Below, piece after piece: positions 24,431 through 32,061 of a DNA stretch of 40,648 nt. The notes under the pieces were generated by a model. That model was not told the origin of the DNA and did not search any database. It saw nothing but the letters and a program-made list of their open reading frames with translations. The stretch comes from Chloroflexi bacterium OLB13 (GTDB taxonomy: Bacteria; Chloroflexota; Anaerolineae; Aggregatilineales; Phototrophicaceae): NCBI GenBank assembly GCA_001567485.1, contig JZRA01000109.1, forward strand, positions 1 through 40,648, given 5' to 3'. The position numbers and the translations under genes were made by a program. Position 1 is the first letter of the stretch; each line of letters opens with the position of its first letter.

Positions 24431-25729
24431 ATGTCACGTTCTAAAGTCGCGGTGTTTCTCTTGTCCTGTTTTCTTGTCCTGCTGATGAATTCGCAGGCAT
24501 TCTTACAGGATGATGTCATTGAGATTGAGTATTGGCAGTACAACTTCGCTGGCCGTATCGAGGCGATGGACGACCTCATCGCGCAGTTCGAGGCCGAGAA
24601 CCCGGATGTCAAAGTCATCCACAACAGCGATATCGCCTACGATAACTTCCGTGACGAGATCGCGGCATCTGCGCCGGCTGGCGTCGGGCCGGATGTGGTG
24701 ACGCTGTTCTACGGCTGGATCCCGGCGTTCGTCGATGCTGGGTATCTCGTCCCGCTGCCTGAAGAAGACTTCCCGGCCGAGTGGATCGAGAGCTACTTCT
24801 CGCCGATGGTCGCCGAGTCGAAGTTCCTCGGTCAGTACTGGTCGATCCCGACGGCGGTGCGCACCCTCGCGCTGTTCTGGAACAAGGATCTGTTCGAAGC
24901 CGCCGGCCTCGACCCCGAAAAGCCGCCCACGACCCTCGACGAGCTGGTCGAAATGGCGCAGGCGCTGACGATCTATGACGGCAGCGGCACCGAGGTTCTG
25001 AACATCACGCAGGAAGGTTTCGCGCCGCAGCTTTCCGGCCAGTGGCACCACTGGTTCCGTGAAGTCCTGCTGCGCCAGTACGGCGGCGCGCCCTACAGCG
25101 AAGACGGCACGACGGTGACGTGGAACTCCCCCGAAGGGTGCGAGGCGTTCAAGTATATGTCGGACTTCGAGACGGTGTACAAGACCGGCAGCAACGACTT
25201 GTTCACAGACGCGACCAACGCTTTCGTGACCGGCCTGTCGGCCATTCACATCGACGGCTCGTTCCGGCTGGGGACGATCAAGAACAACAATCCAGACCTG
25301 AACTTCGGCGTGGCCGAGCTGCCGCTGGGGCCGAACGGTGAGAAGCACAACTTCGGTTCGTACTGGACGCACGGGATCACCCGCCGCGCGGCGGCTGACG
25401 AGCGCCGCATGGACGCCGCGGTGCGCTTCCTGAAGTTCATCACCTCGGCCGAGGCCGGGTTGACGTGGGTCAAGTACACCGGCGAACTTCCCGCGCAGTT
25501 GGAAGCGGCCGCTGACGAAGAACTGCTGGCCGACCCGATCCTTGGGCCGTTTGCCGCCAGCCTCGGTTACTCGCACGCGACCTTCTTCGTCGATGAGACC
25601 GCTCAGCGTCAGGTGCTGATCGATGCCTACGACCAGATCCGTCTGGCGGGCGCCGATCCGTGCGAGGCGCTGAACGAAGCCGCAGCGATCGAGCAGGGTG
25701 TCCTCGACGAGTTCTGGGCCAATCAGTAA
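24431..25729 (+). CDS. ABC transporter extracellular solute-binding protein (family 1)
   Basis: A 432-residue periplasmic-type binding protein of the sugar/maltose class. ATG 24431 has GTGAGGAG and GGAG just upstream. The first 25 residues form a signal peptide (SRSK, then a Leu/Val/Phe core) without a lipobox cysteine. Mature features include IEYWQYNFAG, FYGWIPAFVDAGYLVPL and WNKDLFEAAGLDPEKPPTT, the usual cluster 1 landmarks. It delivers a solute to the two permeases downstream. The class suggests a sugar or similar polar compound, but the neighbouring lyase makes an amino-acid derivative equally possible. Confidence 0.9.
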   Translation: MSRSKVAVFLLSCFLVLLMNSQAFLQDDVIEIEYWQYNFAGRIEAMDDLIAQFEAENPDVKVIHNSDIAYDNFRDEIAASAPAGVGPDVVTLFYGWIPAFVDAGYLVPLPEEDFPAEWIESYFSPMVAESKFLGQYWSIPTAVRTLALFWNKDLFEAAGLDPEKPPTTLDELVEMAQALTIYDGSGTEVLNITQEGFAPQLSGQWHHWFREVLLRQYGGAPYSEDGTTVTWNSPEGCEAFKYMSDFETVYKTGSNDLFTDATNAFVTGLSAIHIDGSFRLGTIKNNNPDLNFGVAELPLGPNGEKHNFGSYWTHGITRRAAADERRMDAAVRFLKFITSAEAGLTWVKYTGELPAQLEAAADEELLADPILGPFAASLGYSHATFFVDETAQRQVLIDAYDQIRLAGADPCEALNEAAAIEQGVLDEFWANQ

Positions 25730-25744
25730 ACAAGTAGTGTGAGG

Positions 25745-25790
25745 CCATCGGGCTGTGGGTTGCCATTCCCGCAGCCCGGTGGTCTTTCTT
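25745..25790 (+). terminator. Intercistronic hairpin between binding protein and permease genes
   Basis: A 15-bp stem with two G-U pairs: CCATCGGGCTGTGGG (25745-25759) with CCCGCAGCCCGGTGG (25768-25782). It has an 8-base loop and is followed by TCTTTCTT. Placed after the binding-protein gene, it is likely to stabilise that mRNA and partly terminate, giving more binding protein than permease, as in the E. coli maltose system. Confidence 0.75.
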
Positions 25791-25831
25791 ACATCGCTCC
25801 TCAACCGCCAACACGCCACAGACGGTGAAGC

Positions 25832-26737
25832 ATGTTTCAGATGACTCTCGCTAGAAAAAAAGTCCTATGGGCGTATCTATTTCTAGCGATCCCGCTGATC
25901 TTCTTTCTTTACATTCGCATATATCCGACGCTGTTCGCCTTTGAGATGAGCCTGTACGACTGGAATCCGCTCGCGGAGGAACAGACGTACGTCGGGACGG
26001 ACAACTACGAACGGCTGGCGACGGAACTGAGCAACCCCCGGTCGGTGACGCGCGCCGCGTTCAGCAACACGCTCGTCTACGTGGTGCTGGGGGTGCCCAT
26101 CCAACTTGTCATCGCGCTGCTGGTCGCGCTGATGCTCAACGAGATCACTCGCTTGGCGATGGTGTACCGGCTGTTGTTCTTCCTGCCGTTCGTCACATCG
26201 ACCATCTCCATCGCGTGGGTCTTCAGGGCGTTATATCAGCCGCAGTTCGGCTTTCTGAACGTCTTGCTGACGCTGTTCTCGCTGCCTCAGCAGCCGTTTC
26301 TGAAAAGCCCGAACCAAGCGCTGTACTCGATTCTGGTGATGATTATCTGGCAGGGGCTGGGCTTCGCGGTCATCATTTTCTTGGCCGGCGTCAAGCAGAT
26401 CCCGCGCGACTACTACGAAGCCGCCACGGTAGACGGGGCGAACCGCTGGCAGTCGTTCCGGGCGATTACACTGCCGCTGCTGAACCCGAGCATCGTGTAT
26501 TTGATCGTCTTGCAATCGATCTCGTTTCTGCGAACCTTCGCGCCGGTGCTCGCGATGACGACGCAGGGCGATGGCGGCCCGCTGAACTCAACCACGACAG
26601 TCGTGCTGCGAATCTACCGCGAAGCGTTCCAGCGCTTCGACATGGGGTTCGCCTCGGCCCAGACCGTGCTGTTATTTCTGATTATCTTGGTGGTGACGAT
26701 TGTGCAGATGCGCTTGACCACCCGAGCGACGGATTAA
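25832..26737 (+). CDS. ABC transporter permease (MalF/UgpA type)
   Basis: A 301-residue inner-membrane permease with about six hydrophobic segments. The cytoplasmic EAA loop that docks the ATPase reads YYEAATVDGANRWQSFRAIT near residues 193-212. GGTGAAG precedes ATG 25832. It pairs with the next gene to form the membrane channel. No ATPase gene is in the operon, so a shared MsmX/MalK-type ATPase encoded elsewhere is expected. Confidence 0.92.
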   Translation: MFQMTLARKKVLWAYLFLAIPLIFFLYIRIYPTLFAFEMSLYDWNPLAEEQTYVGTDNYERLATELSNPRSVTRAAFSNTLVYVVLGVPIQLVIALLVALMLNEITRLAMVYRLLFFLPFVTSTISIAWVFRALYQPQFGFLNVLLTLFSLPQQPFLKSPNQALYSILVMIIWQGLGFAVIIFLAGVKQIPRDYYEAATVDGANRWQSFRAITLPLLNPSIVYLIVLQSISFLRTFAPVLAMTTQGDGGPLNSTTTVVLRIYREAFQRFDMGFASAQTVLLFLIILVVTIVQMRLTTRATD

Positions 26738-26742
26738 GCGCT

Positions 26743-27579
26743 ATGTCTCGTGCTGCTGCTTGGCCCTACAAGACTTTCTCGTATCTGATGCTGACGCTGA
26801 TCGGGCTGACGATGATCGTCCCGTTCCTGTGGATGATTGCGACCTCGTTCAAGCCGGCGACCGAAATCTTGCGCCCGAATTTCTTCCCGGTCGCGCCGAC
26901 CCTCACCAATTACGAGACCGTGTTGTTCGACACGGCGCTGCCCCGCTGGTACTGGAACTCGATTGTCGTTGCGGTGATGAGCACCGTCAGCGTCGCGTTC
27001 TTCGACTCGCTGGCGGGATACGTGTTCGCGAAATATCAGTTCCCCGGCAAGCGGATCATCTTCATCCTGTTTCTCAGCTCGCTGATGGTGCCAACGGAGA
27101 TGTTGATTATCCCGTGGTACATCATGTCGGTGCATCCTATCGTCGGCTCAAGCTGGGTCGATACGTACTGGGGCATCGCGTTTCCGGGCTTAATGACGGC
27201 CGCCGGCGTGTTCCTGATGCGCCAGTTCATGCAGGGGGTTCCCAACGAACTGCTGGACGCCGCGCGCATGGATGGGGTGAGTGAGTTCGGGCTGTTCTGG
27301 CGCATCGCGATACCGCTGGCTTTACCCGCGGTTGGGGCGTTGTGCATCTTCAACTTCTTGGGGAACTGGAACGCGTTTATCTGGCCCCTCATCATCACCT
27401 CGTCGCAGAATATGATGACGCTGCCCGTTGGGATCCAATTCTTTTCGACGGAGTCGGGGGCGAACTGGAACCTGATTATGACCGGGGCGACGCTCTCGGT
27501 GGTGCCGCTGCTGCTGATCGTCATCTTCTTCCAACGCTATATTATCGACGGCATCGCGCTGACCGGCATCAAGGGTTGA
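26743..27579 (+). CDS. ABC transporter permease (MalG/UgpE type)
   Basis: A 278-residue permease starting at ATG 26743, five bases after the stop of the first permease. Its EAA loop is LLDAARMDGVSEFGLFWRIA near residues 170-190. About six membrane segments are present, with the MIVPFLWMIATSFK start typical of MalG-like subunits. A longer open frame back to 26215 is only the out-of-frame shadow of the first permease gene. Confidence 0.92.
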   Translation: MSRAAAWPYKTFSYLMLTLIGLTMIVPFLWMIATSFKPATEILRPNFFPVAPTLTNYETVLFDTALPRWYWNSIVVAVMSTVSVAFFDSLAGYVFAKYQFPGKRIIFILFLSSLMVPTEMLIIPWYIMSVHPIVGSSWVDTYWGIAFPGLMTAAGVFLMRQFMQGVPNELLDAARMDGVSEFGLFWRIAIPLALPAVGALCIFNFLGNWNAFIWPLIITSSQNMMTLPVGIQFFSTESGANWNLIMTGATLSVVPLLLIVIFFQRYIIDGIALTGIKG

Positions 27580-27581
27580 TC

Positions 27582-29066
27582 GTGACAGAACACACTGGCA
27601 AGTTCCCGCATCCGCTGTATGAAAAGCATGTGCTGAAGCCGTTCTTTCGGGATGCACAGACGTACTATTATGAGCCGATGCTCAAGGCCAACCGCGCGCA
27701 CAGCGTCATGCTGGCCCAGTGCGGCATCATCACGCGTGAGAACGCCCGCGCGCTGCTCGCGGCGCTGGCGCAGGTCGAGGCCGAAGGGGTCGCCGCGCTG
27801 GTGTATCAATCCGGTGTTGAAGACCTGTTCTTCGCGATGGAACGGCGGTTGATCGAGATCGCCGGGGCCGAGCACGGCGGCAACTTACAACTGGCGCGCA
27901 GCCGAAACGACCTCGGTTATGCGCTCACGCGGCTGAGCCTGCGTCCGCTGATCCTCACCGCGATCCGTCACCTGCACGAACTCCGCCACGCGCTGCTCGA
28001 CTTCGCCGAAGCGCATCTGGAAACGTTGATGCCCGGCTATACGCACACGCAGCCCGCGCAGCCGACGACTATGGCCCATTACATCGTTGGGGTGTGCGCC
28101 GGCATGGAACGCGACACTGCGCGGTTGCAGCAGGCGCACCGGGTCAACAATCAGAGTCCGCTCGGCGCGGCGGCGCTGACCGGCACCGGCTTTCCGGTCG
28201 ATCGCCTGCTGAGCGCCCGCCTGCTCGGCTTTGGCGGAGTCATGGCGAGCACGTGGGACAGCATCGGCGCGTCAGACAACCTGACCGACGTGGCGGCCGC
28301 GCTGACGAGCCTCGGCGTAAATCTGTCGCGGTTCACCCACGACATGCTGTTCCGCGCGACGCAGGAAAGCGGCGCGATCCGTATCGACGACAGCTTCATC
28401 CAGATCAGCTCGATCATGCCGCAGAAGCGTAACCCGGTGGTGCTCGAACATCTGCGCGCCCGCATCAGCCGGATGCTCAGTCAGGCGCAGGGGATCGTGC
28501 TGCAGTGCCACAACATCCCGTTCGGCGACACGCAGGACATCGAGGACGAGATCTTCCCGCCGCTGTTCGGAAGCCTTGAGACCTCGTTTGAGATCCTTGA
28601 GCTGTACACGGCGGTGATGCGCACGCTGCACGTCAACGTGGCGCATCTGCGTGAACGGGCTGTCAGCGGCTTTACCACTGTGACCGAATTGGCCGACAGT
28701 CTGGTGCGGACGGCGGGCCTGCCGTTCCGCCAAGCGCATCGCATTGTCTCCGGCATGGTGACACATGCGCTCAAGAACGGGCTGTCGCCGCAAGACCTCG
28801 GGGCGGCGCTGCTGGCCGATGTGGCGCAGGAAGTCATCGGCCGGCGAGTCGAGGTAAGCGACAAGTTCGTGCAGGACGCGTTGGATCCTGAGCAGTTCGT
28901 TCTGCTGCGGGCCGGGATCGGCGGCGCGGCGCCGGTGGCGACCGGTCAAGTGCTGATCGCTCAGCGCGAACAACTAAGCGCGGACATCGCGTGGTTGAAC
29001 GACGCGCAGGCCGGGCTGGACAATGCGGATCACGCACTGGATGAGGCGATCGCGGCGCTGATGTAG
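27582..29066 (+). CDS. argH: Argininosuccinate lyase family protein in an ABC-transporter operon
   Basis: A 494-residue fumarase/aspartase-superfamily lyase. The GTG start at 27582 is two bases after the permease stop, so it is co-translated with the transporter. The superfamily signature is at residues 276-286 (SSIMPQKRNPV), with the catalytic serine loop. RSRND is intact and the substrate-loop histidine is His155 in GYTHTQPAQPTT. The HTQPAQPTT form and the EDLFFAMERRLIEI segment differ from textbook ArgH (usually THLQRAQP). No argG or other arginine gene is near. Argininosuccinate lyase is the family default, but an ArgH homologue acting on another N-succinyl or aspartate-derived compound, as known for EDDS lyase, is plausible. 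Confidence 0.8.
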   Translation: MTEHTGKFPHPLYEKHVLKPFFRDAQTYYYEPMLKANRAHSVMLAQCGIITRENARALLAALAQVEAEGVAALVYQSGVEDLFFAMERRLIEIAGAEHGGNLQLARSRNDLGYALTRLSLRPLILTAIRHLHELRHALLDFAEAHLETLMPGYTHTQPAQPTTMAHYIVGVCAGMERDTARLQQAHRVNNQSPLGAAALTGTGFPVDRLLSARLLGFGGVMASTWDSIGASDNLTDVAAALTSLGVNLSRFTHDMLFRATQESGAIRIDDSFIQISSIMPQKRNPVVLEHLRARISRMLSQAQGIVLQCHNIPFGDTQDIEDEIFPPLFGSLETSFEILELYTAVMRTLHVNVAHLRERAVSGFTTVTELADSLVRTAGLPFRQAHRIVSGMVTHALKNGLSPQDLGAALLADVAQEVIGRRVEVSDKFVQDALDPEQFVLLRAGIGGAAPVATGQVLIAQREQLSADIAWLNDAQAGLDNADHALDEAIAALM

Positions 29067-29078
29067 CGGCGACGCCGG

Positions 29079-29128
29079 CTCACACCGTCAGCAGACTCAC
29101 TGCCGCCCACAGCAGCAAGCCGGTGATG
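29079..29128. repeat. Left copy of 50-bp direct repeat flanking the R-M unit
   Basis: Matches 31244-31293 at 49 of 50 positions (single T/C difference at 29101 against 31266). It corresponds to the 3' end and stop codon of the TauE/SafE gene. Here it is a truncated duplicate, cut off from the rest of that gene. See the R-M island entry. Confidence 0.93.
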
Positions 29129-29142
29129 TTCGCTATGCGATG

Positions 29143-30255
29143 TCATTCTGCCTCTGCTGTCCGGCGCAGCACGAGGAAAAGTTCCTTTAGGGGTTGGCTG
29201 ACTGCGCTGTCTGGCTCGGCCAACACTAGCGATTGATACGCATCCAAGAACTGAATTCGGTGTCGATGAAATAAGTGCAAGAAGTGCCTGACAAATCCGA
29301 TACAGTCAAGTATCACGATCTCGATCCCAATCTGATCGTAAAATGTTCGTGCAAAGTCGCTAATGTCGGGATCGATCCTATCTGTGGTGACAAAGATATA
29401 GTTTTCCAACCTTTTAGGGGACTTTGATAGCTTCAAAACAGCGTGGGTGATATCGCTCTCGGTGACTGGCCGCATCTTCACTTCGTAACATGTGACCAGC
29501 GTATCGTCAGCCTCAAGCATGATCTGGACATCACCGAGAGCTTCTGTTTGACTGTCCGCAGCGTTATGCGCTTCTAGGCGACCGGCATGCTCCTTGATGA
29601 GTTGTTCAACTGCTTTATATGCGGCCGCCACCACAAGCACCGGAAGCCGACTTGAGTTCTTGCTCATCATGTGTTGATTGATGAGGGAGACAATGCGTTC
29701 AGATGAAAGACGCGTATCATCTGCCGGCCTCATACCTACAAGGAGCGACTCCATACGTGACTTTGCAGTGTCTCGCTCAAAAACAAGCTGCCTGATGAGT
29801 TCTGAAAGAAGCTCTGTCGCGGTCAATCGGGATTGAAACACGTCATCGAGCAGTTCAAGCATTGCCGAGTAGACTTCTTTCGGTCTGCCTTGAAGGTCAA
29901 GTGTCGTTACGAGTACGGTGTCACGGTTACGAAGCGCGGGAGTAAGAAATGCTGTTGTAGCGTTTACTGGCAGTCTATGTTTGAGAACAAAAGGGCCTAT
30001 GTAGTTCTCGTCGTAAGCCCGCCCTGAGAACACATCATCATCACCGATTTCAGTGTACGGTTTTCTAATGTCGACATTTGGGTTGTGGATTTTCGCCAGC
30101 GAGCAAGCCAGAAGCACACGTATCGGTGCTTTATTCCGCACGTTTTGACAGATAACTTGAACTTTCTCCCGTTGTGAAGCGTCTGAGATAATGGGTTTGT
30201 CGAGTGTCTGCGAGACGCTGTTAAGGATCTCGTCGAGAAGTTCGGATGGTGTCAT
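29143..30255 (-). CDS. SacI-family type II restriction endonuclease
   Basis: A 370-residue protein. The N-terminal half (RVLLACSLAKIHNPNVDIRK, then FSGRAYDENYI and TTAFLTPALRNRD) matches my recollection of the SacI restriction-enzyme family. A PD-(D/E)xK-type catalytic core is visible: Asp242 in GDVQI and Glu258-Val-Lys260 in CYEVKMR. The start is ATG 30255, 19 bases after the methylase stop with GGTG upstream, so the nuclease is expressed behind its protective methylase. SacI itself cuts GAGCTC, but the partner here is an adenine methylase, so the recognition sequence may differ. The family name rests on memory of its conserved blocks, not on a search. Confidence 0.72.
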   Translation of the reverse strand: MTPSELLDEILNSVSQTLDKPIISDASQREKVQVICQNVRNKAPIRVLLACSLAKIHNPNVDIRKPYTEIGDDDVFSGRAYDENYIGPFVLKHRLPVNATTAFLTPALRNRDTVLVTTLDLQGRPKEVYSAMLELLDDVFQSRLTATELLSELIRQLVFERDTAKSRMESLLVGMRPADDTRLSSERIVSLINQHMMSKNSSRLPVLVVAAAYKAVEQLIKEHAGRLEAHNAADSQTEALGDVQIMLEADDTLVTCYEVKMRPVTESDITHAVLKLSKSPKRLENYIFVTTDRIDPDISDFARTFYDQIGIEIVILDCIGFVRHFLHLFHRHRIQFLDAYQSLVLAEPDSAVSQPLKELFLVLRRTAEAE

Positions 30256-30274
30256 GTCATCACCAACAATAGAC

Positions 30275-31120
30275 CTAAAGCAGCTTACGCGAAGATGACG
30301 GTTGTGTGCCGATTTCGGGTGAGTAGTTCATCCACAATAATTCTGTTCGTTCCTGTTTGACAGAATGTACCTTCCGCGATGGCGCTTCAATACACATCCA
30401 ATCACTGTACAATTTCGACATAAGCCGCGATTTATAACTCGATATTGCTACTTTGCCATTAACACAATGCAACACTTCAGCGAGCCTGCGGTGGTCTCGG
30501 TCAGACATTTCATACGCGTAAGCATGTTTATCGCCTCGCGAGTCATGCGGATAAGGTGGATCACAGTAGAAGAGCGTTTCAGGGCTATCATATTTTTGAA
30601 TCACGTCAACCGCATCCGCATGCTCGATTTGAACCCTGAGGAGGCGTTGTGCGATTTCAGACAACCCTTCCACACTACCCAACCAGCGTGAAACCGCCCC
30701 CGCCATTCCTGCGCGGCTGGTCAATAAACAGTTTGCCCAGCGGCCGACACTCGCCGTTTGAGCAAGTCCTGTCCGGACTTGACGAGCTCGCACGAAAAAC
30801 CGTCTCGCACGTTCAAGTTCGCTTAGGCGGGTCACGGGTTCTGATATTGCTAGTTCAAACTCCTCACGTGAAAACGGTGTGAGTCCGATGGCTTCAAGAA
30901 GTCTATCTTTATCATCTCGAAGAACACGAAAGAAGTTGACGACCTCTCCATCAACATCATTGTATGTTTCGACAGGAGCAGGGTTCCTGTTGAGCAGTAC
31001 CGCTGCTGATCCACCGAAAGGCTCACAATAGTGAGTGGCCTCAGGTAGAAGCGGAAGCAACCAATCAAGATGGCTGTATTTGCCACCATACCAGCCAAAT
31101 GCAATCAATTTGGATGCCAT
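30275..31120 (-). CDS. D12-class DNA adenine N6-methyltransferase
   Basis: A 281-residue methylase that would protect the host from the adjacent nuclease. ATG 31120 has GGGGAT six bases upstream and fits an extended -10 promoter; the frame up to 31180 is upstream sequence. Motifs of the Dam/D12 class: FGWYGGKYSHLDWLLPLLP (SAM binding, N-terminal), EPFGGSAAVLLN, and the catalytic DPPY in LFYCDPPYPH, with the target-recognition region between them. It is the first gene of the R-M operon. Codon use is AT-richer than its neighbours. Confidence 0.92.
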   Translation of the reverse strand: MASKLIAFGWYGGKYSHLDWLLPLLPEATHYCEPFGGSAAVLLNRNPAPVETYNDVDGEVVNFFRVLRDDKDRLLEAIGLTPFSREEFELAISEPVTRLSELERARRFFVRARQVRTGLAQTASVGRWANCLLTSRAGMAGAVSRWLGSVEGLSEIAQRLLRVQIEHADAVDVIQKYDSPETLFYCDPPYPHDSRGDKHAYAYEMSDRDHRRLAEVLHCVNGKVAISSYKSRLMSKLYSDWMCIEAPSRKVHSVKQERTELLWMNYSPEIGTQPSSSRKLL

Positions 31121-31159
31121 GTGAGTATCCCCGTAAGCAACCCAACCCAAGGCTGTCTC

Positions 31160-31168
31160 ATTATACCA
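31160..31168 (-). promoter_or_regulatory. Extended -10 promoter of the R-M operon
   Basis: On the minus strand the sequence TGGTATAAT (31168-31160) is a perfect extended -10 element, about 40 bases before ATG 31120. A TTGACA lies only nine bases upstream of the -10 box, too close to serve as its -35. Confidence 0.6.
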
Positions 31169-31243
31169 AGATGCTGTCAACTCTAGATCATAAGTTCTGG
31201 CCTGACGCTAATGACAGGAAAGGCCATCGCTTACGCCGTGTTT

Positions 31244-31293
31244 CTCACACCGTCAGCAGACTCACCGCCGCCCACAGCAGCAAGCCGGTGATG
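31244..31293. repeat. Right copy of 50-bp direct repeat (native TauE/SafE 3' end)
   Basis: This is the original sequence: it encodes the last residues of the TauE/SafE protein (GLLLWAAVSLLTV and stop). Its duplicate is at 29079-29128. Confidence 0.93.
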
Positions 31294-32006
31294 AGCCAGT
31301 CGAACACGGTATGATTCACGCGGTGGATGATCGGGCGCGAGCCAAACACCAGCAGCGGGATCAGCAGCAAGGCCCATGGCGCTAACCCGATCATGCCGAG
31401 GTCGTTGAACACTCCGCCGGCTACATACCCCGGCACCTTGATCCAGTTGACGATCACGAAGAACAGCGTCTGCGTGCCGACGAACGTGCGCGGCGACATC
31501 TTCTGCAGCAGCATATAGGCGGTCATCGGCGGGCCGCCGGTGTTCGCCAGCGCCGAGCCGATCCCGCTGGTGACGCCGGTCAAGATGCCGTGCCACGGCC
31601 GGTGCGCGTAAGCCGCCTGCTGCAAATAGCGCACCATCGCTGTGTTGGCGACCTTGTAGACGATCAGCAGCAGCGTGACCACGCCAAGGATGTGCTTGAG
31701 CGTGGTCGAGTCGAGCGAGACGAGCACCCACGTCCCGAGCGCCACACCGACCACCGCGGCGGGCAGCGTGTAGCGCAGGTAGCGCCAGTCCCACGCGCGC
31801 CAAAACGCCGGGATCGCGAACACGTCCCCGATCATCAGCAGCGCCAGCAGCACACCGGTCGCGCCCTGCACGGTGATCGCCGCGCCGTTGTACGTCGCTT
31901 GCACCAGCAGCGGCAGCGCCAGCGTCCCGCCAATCGGGCCGATCAGTCCGCCTTTTGACAAGCCGACGAAAACGCATGCGAGCACAAACGCGAGGGTGAA
32001 ATCCAT
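31245..32006 (-). CDS. TauE/SafE family membrane transporter
   Basis: A 253-residue membrane protein with seven or eight hydrophobic segments. It has the duplicated TauE/SafE motifs: GLSKGGLIGPIGGTLALPLL near the N-terminus and GVTSGIGSALANTGGPP in the middle. The family exports small anions such as sulfite, sulfoacetate or taurine-derived compounds. The substrate here is unknown and no sulfur-metabolism gene is adjacent. The 3' end was used as the target of the R-M unit insertion without losing coding sequence. Confidence 0.85.
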   Translation of the reverse strand: MDFTLAFVLACVFVGLSKGGLIGPIGGTLALPLLVQATYNGAAITVQGATGVLLALLMIGDVFAIPAFWRAWDWRYLRYTLPAAVVGVALGTWVLVSLDSTTLKHILGVVTLLLIVYKVANTAMVRYLQQAAYAHRPWHGILTGVTSGIGSALANTGGPPMTAYMLLQKMSPRTFVGTQTLFFVIVNWIKVPGYVAGGVFNDLGMIGLAPWALLLIPLLVFGSRPIIHRVNHTVFDWLITGLLLWAAVSLLTV

Positions 32007-32061
32007 GAGACTGTCCGGGCGTGGGAAGAAGTAAGGCCGCCATTATAGCGGAAGCAGACGG

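Larger units (their letters stand above)
29129..31243 (-). mobile_element. Restriction-modification unit inserted with long target duplication
   Basis: A 2.1-kb segment bounded by direct repeats 29079-29128 and 31244-31293. It contains only the methylase and restriction genes and the methylase promoter. It is visibly AT-richer (about 45% GC in sampled lines, against about 60% or more around it). Removing the segment and one repeat copy would put the argH stop about a dozen bases from the TauE/SafE stop, restoring a simple convergent pair. R-M units inserted with long target duplications were described from Helicobacter pylori genome comparisons. No transposase or integrase is present. Confidence 0.85.

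Noticed and set aside
26215..26742. N-terminal extension of the second permease
   Set aside because: It is an out-of-frame reading of the first permease gene; the real start at 26743 lies just after its stop and gives the standard MalG-type N-terminus.
27342..27581. N-terminal extension of the ArgH-like lyase
   Set aside because: It overlaps the second permease gene out of frame; GTG 27582 gives a standard ArgH start.
29129..31243. Integrative element with attachment sites
   Set aside because: There is no integrase or tRNA-derived site; the 50-bp repeat is coding sequence of the neighbour. Long target duplication by an R-M unit fits better.
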